Source: Mycoplasma sp. Ms02 (lineage in GTDB: Bacteria > Bacillota_I > Bacilli_A > Mycoplasmatales > Metamycoplasmataceae). Taken from it: 64,000 nt of DNA. The first letter of the stretch is position 1, and each line of letters starts with the position of its first letter. Where the stretch lies: NCBI RefSeq assembly GCF_019720735.1, contig NZ_CP081302.1, positions 186,001 to 250,000 on the forward strand, written 5' to 3'. The notes beneath the pieces are model-generated. The model saw nothing but the letters and a program-made list of their open reading frames with translations. It was not told where the DNA came from and ran no database searches. Below, piece after piece: positions 47,748 through 61,100 of the stretch. A program made the position numbers and the translations under genes.

Positions 47748-49698
47748 ACGATAATTCTTCTTTTCCTGTGTATAAACGGTAGTAGAAGGAGTGATTTTTT
47801 ATCAGATCAGCATGAGTACCTTTTTCGATAATTTTTCCATGTTCGAGCACAACAATAACGTCTGAGTTTTTGATTGTACTTAACCTGTGAGCAATGATAA
47901 ATGCTGTTTTATTTTTTAGCAATTCTTGCAGGGCAAGTTGGATTTTTTGCTCTGTTTGAGTATCAACAGTACTTGTTGCTTCATCTAATATTAGGACATG
48001 AGGATTGATTGCTGATGTTCGAGCAATCGATAAAAGTTGTCTTTGACCTTGTGATAGTTTTTCACCAGCTTCTTCAGCGATAGTTTCATATCCAAAGCTC
48101 ATCATTTCAATGAAATCAGCAGCATTAGCAATTCTCGCTGCATTTCTAACCACCGATTCTTGAACTGAATCAAGACCGTATGCGATATTCTCGGCAATTG
48201 AAGCTGTAAATAAGGAAGTGTCTTGAAGGACTAGACCATAAGCTCTTCTTAAATGATCAATCTTGATATCTTTAATATTGATGTCATCAAAATAAATTGC
48301 ACCTTTTGATACTTCATAGAAACGATTTAGTAGGTTAACTATTGTTGTTTTACCAGCTCCTGTAGAACCAACTAAAGCAACTTTTTGACCTTGTTTTACG
48401 TCAAGATTTAAATCTTCAATAATCATTTTCTTAGGTGTATAACCAAAGCAAACGTGATCAAATTTGATATGACCTTCAACAACTTTAAAAATTGTTTTTT
48501 GTTGGTCTTTTTTGATTTTTCAGTAGTAGTCTGATGGTACAAGATTTTGCTTTTCAGTTTCATTTAACTCTGATTCATGGACTAATTCGATATATCCGTG
48601 ATCTTCATGAATTGGTAAGTCCATAATTTTGTAAACTCTTGAGGCTCCTGCTGTACCTTGCATAACAGTATTAACTTGTTGCGCTATTTGTCCAAAAGGT
48701 CCAGAGAATGAACGAGAAAACATTAAAAACGCAGCAAGTGATCCAATGTTGATGCCTAGGTCTGATCTTCAACCTGCAGGTTTACTTAGAGCTTGAATTG
48801 TTGCACTTAAATCAGCATTTTGTGGCACACCTGAAGCTAGAATTAAACCACCCATAACAGCGATAACGATGTAATTTACAGATCCTAAATTAATCATTAA
48901 AGGCATGATTATATTTGCTCATTTAAGCGAATGATAATCTTGTTTATATAATGTTTGACTAATTTCTTTAAATCTTTCATAAGCTCTTTGCTCGTAGTTG
49001 AAAGTTTTAACAACTTTAGAACCATCAATAATTTCGGTTAGATAACCATTTAACTTTCCGATTGTTATTTGTTTTGTAACAAACATTTTACCAAGGTTTT
49101 TTGTTACTAACATTGAGATTAAAACCATTGTAAATGTTAATGCTACTAAAACGATTGTCAAAAATCAACTTGTTATTGACATCATTACTAAGTTGAAAAC
49201 AATAGCAAAAAATGAAGAAATGACTTGTGGAAAACTCTGTTGTACAGTGTTTTTCATCACTTCGATATCATTTGTATATCTAGAAATTAAATCGCCTTTT
49301 GAACTACCATCAAAAAATTGTAACGGTAATTGTTGCATATGTAAATAAAGGCGATTTCTAAAATTTTCTACAGTTTTATTTGTAACTAAGATCATTAATT
49401 TTTGAGAAAGAATGTTAGCAACAACTGCTGATGTAAATAGCACACCAATGATTGTTATCGCAACATTAAAGCTTTTTCAATCAAAGAAAGGTTTACCTTG
49501 CGAAAGGCTTTCTAGATAGTCTGATAGATACCCGCCTAGGAAAGTGTTTGCAAAGAATAAAGTTGCATAAGATTGAACAGCTGCAGTTAAAATAACACAA
49601 AAGATTGCTAAAGTGAAAGTAACTTTATTTAGTGAAAAGATAAATTTAAAAAATCTAAAAAAGTCTGACTTGGTACCTTTGAGGTGAGAATGAGACAT
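47746..49698 (-). CDS. ABC exporter half-transporter, second subunit
   Basis: A 650-residue fused membrane-ATPase. Six-helix transmembrane domain in the first ~370 residues (for example FLTIVLVALTFTMVLISMLV). ATPase: Walker A VGSTGAGKTT, Q-loop LVLQDTSLF, signature LSQGQRQLLSIART, Walker B VLILDEATSTVD, H-loop IIAHRLSTI. Its start overlaps the stop of the first subunit by one base, suggesting a heterodimeric multidrug/lipid-type exporter. The signature LSQGQ and the Walker B Glu are canonical, so this subunit probably supplies the active catalytic Glu. Confidence 0.9.
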
Positions 49699-51437
49699 TA
49701 TTCAACCTCCTTAATTTTTTGTGATTCGTAAAGATCGCTATAAAATTCATTATTTTTAATTAGGTTTTCGTGTGTGTCAAAAGCAACAACCCTACCAGCT
49801 TTCATAACGGCAATTTTATCTGCTGATTGAATTGATGAAATACGCTGTGCGATAATGATTTTAGTCACGTCTTGTAGGTCGTTTGCAAATGCTTGCCTAA
49901 TTTTTTTATCAGTATTATTATCAACAGCACTTGTTGAGTCATCTAAAATGATAATTTTAGGTTTCTTCATCAGTGCTCTTGCGATTGATAGACGTTGTTT
50001 TTGACCACCAGAAAAGTTTGATCCTTTTTCTTCAACCATGTAGTCAAGGTTGTTTTCTTTTTCGTAAACAAAATCATACGCACAAGCAATTTTAAGGGCA
50101 TGATTTATTTCTTCATCAGTACCTTTTTCATTACCTCAAAGCATGTTTTCTCTAATCGTTCCTTTGAATAGCAAGTTATTTTGCAGCACGATTGAAACAT
50201 TATCACGCAATGTTTTTAAATCATAATTTCTAATATCGATACCGTCGATTTCGATTGATCCTTCGGTTACGTCATAAAGTCTTGGAATTAAGTTAACGAT
50301 CGAAGACTTTCCTGAAGCAGTAGGTCCAATAATTCCAATAGTTTGACCACTTTGGATCTCTAAATCAATATTTTTTAAGACGTTGTTTTCTGCTTTTGGG
50401 TCATATTTCAAGAATACGTTTTTGAACGAAATGCTTCCTGATTTAACATCGTTAACTGGATTTTCAATATTAACAATTTCAGATCTTTCTTCAAAAACTT
50501 CCTTGATTCTTCTTCATGAAGGCACAGCAATTGCAACCATGATAAAAACAACTGTGGTAAGAACAATTGCGAACACCACTTGGAACAAGTATCCAACGAA
50601 TGTGAGAATTACTCCTACTGTAATGTCGCTCGAATTACTTGTAACTGCATTGGCTGTATAAATCATGATTCCAAAAAATGAAAACAGAAGCATTGCAGTA
50701 ACAATTGGTTGGAAATAAATAACAAAATTTTGGGCTCAGTTTGAAATTTTACGAACCTGTTGTGTTCTGTATTTAAAAAGTTCGTATTCTTTATCTTCTT
50801 TAACAAAAGCTTTTATCGTTTTTATACCTAAAATATTTTCTTTGATTTTTTTGTTCAATTGATCAGTTTCGTTAATCATTTTTGCAAAACGAGGAAACGA
50901 AATTAATAAAATCAAGAATAGGACGATTGTTAGCGTCACCATTGCACCCACAAGAACTCAAGCAAGTCCTGAATGTGTTAAGAACGCCATAATTAAGGCA
51001 AAAGGCAAGATAAAAGGTGTTCTCATCAATACTCTTATAACCATAAAATAGGCATTTTGAATGTTTTGAACATCAGCTGTCATTCTAACTAAAAGTGAGG
51101 CGTTTGAAAACTTATCAGCATTCTTAAACGAAAAACCTTGCACTTTTAAGAATAGCATTTCACGCATATTTTTTGCAAATCCAGCACTTGATTTTGAAGC
51201 TAAAATACTTCCAATTACCGAAACTGTAAATGTAATAAGGATTAAACCAAGTACGATTGAAGCATACATTCAGATTTTAGCTGTATCACCTTTTTGAATC
51301 CCTTGGTCAATTAAATAGCTAATTAATTTGGTTGTAACTACTTCAGCAGCCGTGGCTATATAAAGCAGCAAAATAGAAACAAACAATTCTGTCCGATAGT
51401 TAACTGTAAAATCGAACAATTTTGCTTTTTTGGACAT
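49698..51437 (-). CDS. ABC exporter half-transporter, first subunit
   Basis: A 579-residue membrane-ATPase fusion. Transmembrane domain residues 1-320; ATPase with Walker A IIGPTASGKSS, signature FSGGQKQRLSIARA and Walker B IIILDDSTSAVD. The residue after the Walker B Asp is Asp instead of Glu, and the switch region reads IIAQRISSI with Gln in place of His. These are the marks of a degenerate nucleotide site in heterodimeric exporters. Starts MSKKAKLFDFTVNYR at 51437. Confidence 0.9.
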
Positions 51438-51557
51438 TTTTTAACCTTTCTATTAAATAATTAATGCATTAATTTTACAACTTTAAAAAATTTAAAAATT
51501 AAAAAAATGAATCAAAGAATGATTCAAAATATAATAAAAAACCACTTCAAGTGGATA

Positions 51558-51631
51558 TGGTGCCGCTTACGAGAATCGAACTCGTGTTTCTTGATTACGA
51601 GTCAAGTGCTTTACCACTAAGCTAAAGCGGC
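51558..51631 (-). tRNA. tRNA-Thr (CGT)
   Basis: GCCGCTT/AAGCGGC acceptor stem, discriminator A, CCA encoded. Anticodon stem CTTGA-CTCGTAA-TCAAG gives anticodon CGT, reading ACG. Confidence 0.95.
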
Positions 51632-51632
51632 A

Positions 51633-51723
51633 TGGCGGTCAATGAGAGATTTGAACTCTCGCGGGAGTTGCCTCCCCTATCGCTTTTCGAGAGCGACCCC
51701 TTCAGCCTCTTGGGTAATTGACC
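51633..51723 (-). tRNA. tRNA-Ser (CGA)
   Basis: GGTCAAT/ATTGACC acceptor stem, discriminator G, CCA encoded, long variable arm (AGGGGAGGCAACTCCC). Anticodon loop CTCGAAA gives CGA. Only one base from tRNA-Thr. Confidence 0.95.
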
Positions 51724-51769
51724 GTTTAAAAACTCTAAATAAATTATATATGTTTTTGTTTTTTTATGG

Positions 51770-51897
51770 TATTATTTATCTGATGCGTTCATACAGAACG
51801 GTTGCCTCATCAAAAAGGCTGCTCTGGAGTTTATGAACTCATTTCAAATGTTAATACAGCTATGCTGGGAAAAAATACGGTGCTCCGTATTTTTTTT
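51770..51897 (+). ncRNA. Candidate small RNA, unknown class
   Basis: A -10-like TATTAT (51770-51775) precedes about 115 nt with a chain of hairpins: GTTGCCT/AGGCTGC, GAGTT-TATG-AACTC, CAGC-TAT-GCTG, and a textbook terminator ATACGG-TGCT-CCGTAT plus T7 ending at 51897. It lies on the plus strand between minus-strand tRNA genes and has no plausible ORF. It lacks the SRP GGAAG/AGCAG core and T-box and tmRNA features. Identity unknown. Confidence 0.55.
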
Positions 51898-51927
51898 AAT
51901 TATTAGCAAAAAAAAGAATAAAAAAAA

Positions 51928-52018
51928 TGGCGGAACAGAGAGGATTTGAACCTCCGCGGGAGTTGCCTCCCCTACAGTCTTAGCAGGACCGCCTCTTCAG
52001 CCTCTTGAGTACTGTTCC
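51928..52018 (-). tRNA. tRNA-Ser (GCT)
   Basis: GGAACAG/CTGTTCC acceptor stem, discriminator G, CCA encoded, long variable arm. Anticodon loop CTGCTAA gives GCT, reading AGC/AGU. Confidence 0.95.
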
Positions 52019-52146
52019 AATTCGTTAATTATTATAACATAAGAATTTTGTTTTTATCTAAAAATCCAATTTTTAAGGTGTCAAATGTATATACAACCTT
52101 GAAGTTGACTTAGAGGTAATTAATGACCAAATCTTTATTAAGAACA

Positions 52147-52175
52147 AAGAAAAATCAGCTTTTTAGCTGATTTTT
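52147..52175 (-). terminator. Terminator of the giant surface protein gene
   Basis: AAAATCAGCT-TTTT-AGCTGATTTT, a perfect 10-bp stem. It ends at the stop codon. Confidence 0.88.
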
Positions 52176-55100
52176 ATTTCTTTTTAAAGTTTTTGTAAAC
52201 AAAGTAAGAACTAATTAAAACAAGCAATGAATTTATGGCTGTAGTTATAAATCATCAAATGCTGATTTTTTCCTCAATTCCATAGAGTTTCATTTTACTT
52301 ATTAGTAATGTTTTAATTACATTTGATAGATCTGCGTTATTTACTTTATTGAAGTCATCAGGTCCAAAAACTTTTTGCTTTGTCTTGAATTTATTAATCA
52401 AGTCAAGATCATCATTTAAGGCACTTAAGATCTGATCATCACTTGTGCTTCCTTTGATTATGCCTAGGACAAGATCTCAATCTTCGTTATTTACAGCGTT
52501 AAATAACTTAACAAGATCTTGGGCATCTTTAATAAGATCTTTTGTTTCTGTTGAATCATTTTCGGATACAGATTCAGCAGCTTCTTTAACTAGAAGCTCA
52601 AGTCTTTGTAAGTTATCTGCCTGTGTGTCAGAGTCATATGAATCTTTAACCAACTCATCATAAGCTTCTTTAAGTTTTGAAGGATCGTAAACAGATCCGT
52701 TTTCAGTTGGTTTATCTGAATTAATTTCTGGTGTTTCCTTTGTTACTTCTACATTTGTTTCATTATCCGTTTCGGATTTAGAATCACTTTGTAATAACTC
52801 ATTTCACTTATCTACAAAATATTGAGTATCATTGTGTTGATCAAAAAACTCTTTCGCTTGTTCTTTTTTGCTTTCATCAAGATTTGGAATTTCATCTAAG
52901 TGTTTTGCAATTTCTTTCTTAACTTCATTTTTGAGCTTGTCAATTAACTCTTGAACTGAATCACTATCTAAGTTTGCATCGTTGTTGCCATCGATGGCAA
53001 CATTAGATAATGTTTTGAAAGCATCATCAATAGCTTTTTCAAATTCTGAGTTTATTGCATCAGTACCAAAAACTTTCTTGATTGCATCAAGGTGCTTTTT
53101 GGCTTTGTCATGCTCATCTTTTAGATCTTTCATCTTATCATCGAGAACCTTGGCTTGATCTTTGATTTCTTCAAGAATATCTTTAGATGAATCACCTAAA
53201 TCAGGTTTGTCTTTTGAGTAAGTCTCGTTTTTTATTTTATCTCTTAAAGCTTCTTTTTGATCATCATTCAAGTTTGGATAATTATCTAAATTAATTTGAT
53301 CATAAGCATCATGTTTTATTTGATCATGGCTCTTGGCGTCATCAAGAGCTTCTCTTACTTCACTCGGTGTTTGAGCTTCCTTAATTTTATTTTTAAAGTG
53401 TTCTTTTTCCTTATCATTTAAAAATGAAAGGTTGTCGATGTCGCTAATCGCATTTTCTTTTAATTCATTAATATCACTCATTTGATCTTCTAATTGATCA
53501 ATTAATTTATTGAGATTTTTAACCTGATCAACTGATCAATTAGCCTCTCCTGTAGCACTATTGGTATCTTGAGCTGGTTTTTCTACTTCATCGCCTCAAA
53601 GTGATTTAATTGATTCAATTTCGCTTATATTTTCACCTAATTGAATTGCAGCATTAATTAGTTTTTTGTATTTATCTTTTAATACAGGGTCTGCATTTTG
53701 ATATTTTGTATTGTCGCTGTTTGCGTTTTCATTAATAAACGTATTTAAACTTGCTTTGATGTTGTTTTTCAGTTTTAACATCTCTTGATCAAGATCATGA
53801 GCTTTATCAGATACATTTGAGTAACTTTTATCTTGAGTAGAAGGGTTGTAAAGAATTGTATTGTCAAGAGATGAATCTTTGATCATCTTCTTAACATTAT
53901 CCTTTTGATCTTTGTTCATGTTTTGATATTGATCATTAACTGCTTGTATTAATTCATCTTTTTTACTGTTGGTTGAATCTAAAACGCTTTTAATTTCTTT
54001 CAATGCAACTGAATCTTCTGTGTCATTTGCAAGTGTTTTTGCCTTATTTTTTTCTGATTCTGAAAGATTGCTAAGTGATCCATCGGTTAGTTTATTGTTG
54101 ATCTCTTTTTTAAGATCAATAACCTCTTGAGCCTGTTCTGCAGTTGTTTTTAAAACTCTGATTAGATCTTGAACTTGGTCTGAAGATAAGAACTCGTCAC
54201 TTTCTTTAAGCGAAGGAACTTTCTTATCTGAGCTTGATTTACCAAAATTAAAGATTGAGTTTAAGGTTTCAGGAGTTAATTCTCCTTGAAGGACTTTATT
54301 TGATTCAGTTATAGCTTTTTTAATAATGTCCTTAAGTTTTCCGTTATTGTTAAGAATACTTTCGAAATCATCTGAACCAGCAATAGACTTAGTTTTATTT
54401 AATTGATTTGTAAGATCGCTTAGATCTTTGTTGTAATCCACGGCAAATTTAAGAACTTCTAGGACACTTTCATCATTTATTGAAGGATCTTCAATATATT
54501 TTGCATTCATGAACCTATCTTTGAGAGCTTCTTTCATTTTTTCATTAAATAAAGGAGCTAGGTTTGAAATTGCATTAAATAAGTTTGTTTTTTCCTTATC
54601 CCTTTCTTTAAACTCATTTTTTAAATCTGCATAATCTTTTGCAATGTCATCGATATATGAGTTTCCACTTAAAACTTTCTCTCTAATTTCTCGAGCTTTT
54701 TGTTTAAATGAATCTTTTTCTCTTGGACTTAAGAACTCTGATTTATCAAACTCATCAAGGCTACCAAGCTGGGCATTCATAGCTTCTTGAGGATTTGCAA
54801 AACCTTCAATAGATTTTTGAGCATTTTTCGGCTCTAAATGATTTGAAGAACCGAAGTCTATATTAGCAGGGATATCTTGAGGTTTTTTAACTAATTCTGA
54901 ATCAGATTTAGTTGATGTGGCTTGATATGTGACATCAATTTTATTTGCATTTAAATCAGGATTTTGTGAAGTTATTGACACCTTAGTTCCTTCAGGAGAA
55001 GTAAATTCAGGAGCAATAACTACTGCATTTCTTGTTTGGTTTGGTGCTAAATTAGATTTGTCATCTTTGTTGTACTTGATGTACTCTTCTGCTGCAGATA

Positions 55101-58100
55101 ATGCTTTTTCAAGTTTTTTATCTTCTGTATTGAAGCCATCAATAACAACGTACACTTTACGTTTAAGGTCTTTTTTATCTTCTGCTTTTGGTTCAAGAAC
55201 ATAAGAAACAAGAGTTTTTCCTTTTATTGCGTCATAACCTTCGACTTTTTTATCTTTTAATTCAAACTCATCTTTTCTTGGTGATTCATAGGTAAATGTG
55301 TAATTTTCAACATTTTGAGGATCACTAGAATAAGAATCAACCCCTTTTGTTTTGTTATATGAAACGTTTACCTTTTCAATTTCTTTAGTAATTACTTCGG
55401 GATTGATTGCTGCTTCTGCAGATGTTTTGAATCCTGAAATTACAACGACATAATCTTCGCTTGATTGGATTGTTCCTGCGTCTCTTGGCACAATATTGTT
55501 GTATAAGTTTTCGTTATTTTTAGTTGATTTGATTTTTGCTTTAATCGTTAAAGCACCTGCATCATCGTTAGCTTCCAGAGTTAAAGGTGTTACAAATTCT
55601 GCATCTGGTATTGATATAGTTTTTGTTAAATCTGATTCTGTGATAGTTGAAGGTAGTTTTTTGCTTTTTGAAGCTTCATCAGTTAGAGATATTGAACGTT
55701 TAGAATCGTCTTTTATCGCTTTATTTAAACGTTTTTGTTCTGTTTTATAACCTTCATCTCTTATGTGATCGTTTGCCGAATCACTTTGAGCTGAAGCGTC
55801 ATTGTTTGTTGCCTTTTTTACAGAGAAATTAACTGTTCCATCTTTTGCGTTTCAGCTTGTTACGGAAATATCGTCTAGTGATATTTTTGCATTCTTTGTA
55901 GGGAAAGTAAACTGTCTTGTGTTTGAATCATATGTTGCTTTTTCACCATCAACAGTTACTTCAATATTGTTAGGATCAATAGTTTTTAAGCTAGGCGAAG
56001 GGACAACATCTTTATTTACAGTATTAACTTTAACTTTTAAGTTTGAAAGTAAATCATTCAATCTTGATTTCTCATCATTAAGTGTTTGGAATCCAGAAAT
56101 AGTAATTTCTTTTTCAGTTGAAGATTTAATATTATCTAAACCACTTAAAGCAGAGTTGATTTTGTAAAATACTTTTAAAGTTCCAGTGCTATTTTGTGGG
56201 ACAAGTCTAATGTTTTCAAAATCTGCATTAGGATCTGAATCTAATTTATTATCAGGGTTTAGATTTGAACGGTGTTTTGTGGTTTCAGGCAAGTTATCAA
56301 AGTAAGTTTTAAGAAGTTTATACACTTCATTTTCCTTGACATCTTTTGGAAGCCTACTTGCTGCGTTCGAAACAGCTAACGAAGGAGTGTTATTGTTTAA
56401 AACTCCATCCAATCTTTCTTGTTCCCTTAAAAACTCAGTCGCTTTAAAGTTTAAATCATTTGATTTTGTAGAAAATCCATTTTTTGTACTTGAAACCTTT
56501 ATCTTAATTGGTAGATCACCGTTTCTATTATTTGAGGATTCTACTATCCCTTTAGTAATGTCGTTTTTGTCAACTTTTATTTTTAACTCATTGTTTATAA
56601 ATGCGTTTACAGCTGCATCATAAGTTAAAACGTATTCTTGTGAGTTTGAAGCTGTTTTAATTTTAATTGTTGAAACTTGATCTTTAACATTTTGAACATC
56701 TTCAGGAATTTGATTTTTTGTTCCATTTTTGAAATCAACTTCAGAGATTATAAGTTTGTTAAGTCTATCTAACTCTTTGGCTTGTGTTGTAAATCCTGAC
56801 TCTTGCCTTTGCACATTTTTGGTTGATTTAATATCAGTTAAATCAGCTCTTTTAGATTTAAGTTTAAAATCAAATGTAACGGCTCCTGCAGTGTCATTTG
56901 GATTTTTGTAAGTTAAATCAGATACTTCAGCATCGTAACTATTTAGAAGTTCATTTAGTTTTGTAATTAAATCTTGTTTGTAACTTTCAGATGAAGTTAA
57001 GTTATTGTCTTTTATATTAGTTAGATCCAGACCTGAAAGTCAGTTTTGTGATTGATCAACAATTGAATCTAATCTATCTTGCTCTGTTTTAAAGCCTGAT
57101 ACGTCTTTTGTAACTTGAGAGCTTTGTAATCTAGAAGATGAAAATCTAGAATCAGTTGATTCGATTTTAAATCTGACAGCCTTTTGACCCTGTATGTCAT
57201 CTGTGTTTTTTGTGTTATCGCTTGCAAGTTCTACAATCTTAACTTTTAATTCAGGAATTTCGCCATTCGAGTTCGCAGTATAAGTTTTTGAATCTTTAGA
57301 AATTGTAATATTAACATCTTTTAATGTGAGCTTTTTAGAACTTGGGTGAGCTAACATAACATCTCTGTTTTTTGGAGTTATGCTAATGATATTAGAATGA
57401 AGATCATTAAGTCTTTGAATTTCCTTTTCAGAAGTATAGAACCCATTGATTACGAAGTTTCTAGAATGATTATCTGTAGAAACTGAAGTTCCTAAATTAG
57501 GTTTTGTAGATTCTAGTTTAAATTTGAATGAAATTTGACCTGGGTTGTTCTTTTCTAATACTAAAGAACCATCTTTTAAAGCGATGTTTTTATTTAGACT
57601 CGAAAGGTGGCTTTTTAAAGCGTTACTAATCTCTGAAATTTCAACTTCACTATTTAATTTAGTTTTGTCAATTTCACTAAAAACGCTCTCAGGAATTGAT
57701 AAGCCATTTTGTTCTGCTGTAATTCTTTCTTTTTCGGTTTTAAATCCTGAGATTTGTTTAGATATAGCATCTGTTATTTTTGAGTTGTCTGTTTTTGAAC
57801 TTAATTTGAAATCGACTGTAATCGAACCACTTACATCATTTTTAGCTGTAATATCTTTTGTTTTAAGATCAACTATCTCTAGATTTAGTTGATCAACAAA
57901 AAGCTTATTTTCTCTTCTGGTTATTGAGTAATTTTGATTTTCATATCTAAAAGTTCCTAGTATTTTAGAACTTGAAAACATCTTCGACCCAGATAATAAT
58001 TCAGTTGGTAGAATATTTTGCTTATCGTTGTAATCTAAAGTTATTTGTGCATTACTTTTAATTTGATTTAGTCTGTTTAATTCTGTGTTTGGATCTTTAA

Positions 58101-61100
58101 ATCCAGAAAGCTTGGTTGTTCTGGTTTCTAAGGCATTTATTAATTTACTTTTTGGTTGACCATTTCTCATATCAACAATAACTTTAGGAACTATTTTATA
58201 TTGAACATTAACTGATCTGGGATCTTGAGAGTCCACTCTTTTATTTACTAATCTAATGACAAAACCAGCCGTTCCATCTTCAGTTGTATTTGTTATTGGT
58301 GCTTTTCAACTTTTGTTATTTTCGACTAGAACTGCATCTTGTGCTTTTGTATTTTCAACATTTACATAACTAATTTGAAATCTCGCCCCATTAAGCATTG
58401 AAATTGCAGAATTTGAGTCATTTATCAATTTTGTTAATTCTTTGTTGTTTAATGTTCTTGTGAGTTTTAAATCTGAATAACCTTTTGATGAACTAAATTT
58501 AAAATCGGGCTCTGTTTTAAATTTCTCTAAAATTTTACTTTCTAAATCATCAAGAGCTTTTTTCTTTGAAGCATCTGCTAAAGCATAGATATTTTTAGCT
58601 TTAGCTTCTTTTATTTTTTCAAGTTGTACTAAAAGTTTCTTGGCATGACCTGTTTCGGGCATTGTTAAACTATTGTCGATATTTCTGATTTTACCTGTAC
58701 CACTTTGAGTTTTTAATTCGTTATAAATTCTTTCTTTTTCTTCATCACTTGAAGTTGATCTTAGCCTATTTATAGCATCAGACTTCATTTCTGAAGACAC
58801 ATAAGGTAGAAGATTTACAAGGACTTCATACAATTTATCAATTGCTTTATCTCAGGTTTTTAATACTTTTTCTGCAGTTTGTTTTAAACTTGCCTCCTGG
58901 GTTCCTTGATTTGAATTTAAATCACTGTTTTCTAGAGTCGTTTTGTTTAGGTGTTTGACTTGATCTAACAGTTTTTTATTCTCAAATGTAACACCTAATT
59001 CTTGTTTTTTAATTTCAAAAGTGATTGTTTTATCTTCATTTTCTGGATTTGTGATTTCTAATCTTTCTGAATGAACTAAACCTGTTAGTGGTCTGTATTC
59101 TATAGGCATCAAGGAATCGCCGTTACCTTCACCTAGATAATCTTTTAGTTTATTGAAGTAAGCTTTTACAGTTTTATTGTAGGCTTCTTTAAACCTTGAA
59201 TCATTTTTTAAATTATCTAAAAGCTGAGCTTTTCTATCATTGGTATTATCGGTTGGATTTTCAACTTTAATTAATGTTGTTTTTCTTTTTAAATCATTGA
59301 TCAGATTTTCTAAGTTATATGGATTATCAATTTTTACACCATTAAATGTGTATGTTTTAGAAGAATTAGAAGTAAAGTCCATATTAGAAAACTGCTTTAA
59401 TGAGTTCGCTAAAGACTCAAGAGCACTAAGATTTAAATCAAGATTTGGATTTTCAGAAATCTTTCTTTTTAGCGAATCTGAGTACATTTTCTTTTGTTCT
59501 TTATAGTTTTCTAATATCCCTAAAACATCTTCTTCTGTATGCTCAACGTTATCTATTAAAAGATTAAACTTGGTAGAATTCTCATTAAAGTTATTTTTAA
59601 TTTTTCCGTTAAGAAGATCTGCGAACTCAGAAACAGATTTGTAGTTTTGAATAACACCATTCTGATTACCAAAAATATTTGTTAGTTTCTTCGTAGAAGC
59701 TTCATTTTGTGGGTGTAATAATTTGGTGAACAAATCCTTAAAAACATACGATTTAACCTGTGATTGGGCTTCAGAGGCTAAATACTCTCTTACATCTTTT
59801 GTTGATTCGTCGTTATATACTCCAGGAACAATACTTAAAAAGCTATTAAGTGAAGTTTTGAATGTCGACGAAATATCGGCATAATCCGAATTCGAAAAAC
59901 TTGAAGATCAATATCCGTTTGTATTAGTATCACTTTTTAATCTTTCGAATCCTTTGTTTCATTCATCAAAGTAGTCTTTCTTAGTTAATTTAGTTACACT
60001 AATATTTTGAATTAAAGAGTTAGTTTCTGCGTCATATTCTAGTTTATCTGATAGTTCAATTCTATATTTCGGTTCATCTTCAGAATTCACAAAACTAACT
60101 TTTGTAATGACATCTTCATGAAATGCGATAATTCTTTTATCAATGTTTTTTAAGAAATTAGTTGCATGATATTTTTTTGAATTATCTGATAATCTTTTTT
60201 TATCTGGGGTCGTGAAAGATTCTTTAATTTCTTCAGATAAAAAACCACCTTTTTGGCCTAAAGAAAGATCGAATTTAAGCTTCGGCAATTTTGACTTATC
60301 TTCATCATTTAAGCCAAAATAATTCTCTTTTAAAACAATGTTTGTAGTTTTTTTATCAGCTCTTTTTCATGCTTTAATATCTGCTTTAATTTGCGTTTTT
60401 GGGAAGTTTCATCATCAATCATTTGGTACTCCAGAAGCAATGGCTCCCACAAACGTTGTACCTGGTGCAGTGTCAACTGGGACATATTGACCAGCAGCAT
60501 CTTTTTTATCAATATAACCGACTGTGCTTTTGTTTTTTATAGTGGTAAAGGTGAAATAGAATTTTTCTTTTACATAACCATCTTTATCTCTTGGTCTTCT
60601 GATTGTAAACGAAACTTGTTCACCTGTATTTCTCCTGAAATCTTGTCAATCTTTGCTGTATCTAGGGTGATCTTCGTTTTGTTCAATCGATTGAGGTTGA
60701 TATCTAATTGTTCTAATTAAGTTGTCATACCTATTCGATCAAGGGACTAAAATTGAGGTATTTCCATATCTAAAGTCAGAATTAACAACATCTTCTTCAC
60801 CAAACGAACGTTCGTTATTTGTGTATTTTCTATAAAAAGGGGAAATATAATCACTTCACTTTTCACTTTGACCTGCAAAAGCCGATCTCTCTTCTCTTCT
60901 AAATCATCTTTGTCTTGTGTCTAAAAATAAATCTCCACTATCGTTTTCATGTGTTCCTGTAAGCTCACCTTTTGTTCTACTAATAACTTCGTATTGAATG
61001 GACGCATTATCGTTTAACTTATCAAAGGTTAAATCGTCTGAAAGAAAAATAGAAACGTCGATAAAGGCAGGATCATGTCCAACTAAACCGTTAATAACTC

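Noticed and set aside
51642-51836. Plus-strand open frame across the tRNA region
   Set aside because: It is antisense to tRNA-Ser and overlaps the structured RNA candidate; not a protein.
51782-51897. Small RNA as SRP (4.5S) RNA or T-box
   Set aside because: No GGAAG...AGCAG SRP core and no T-box TGGNACC sequence.
52445-57892. Several plus-strand open frames inside the giant gene
   Set aside because: They are antisense shadows of a strongly coding minus-strand frame and have no ribosome-binding sites or family signatures.
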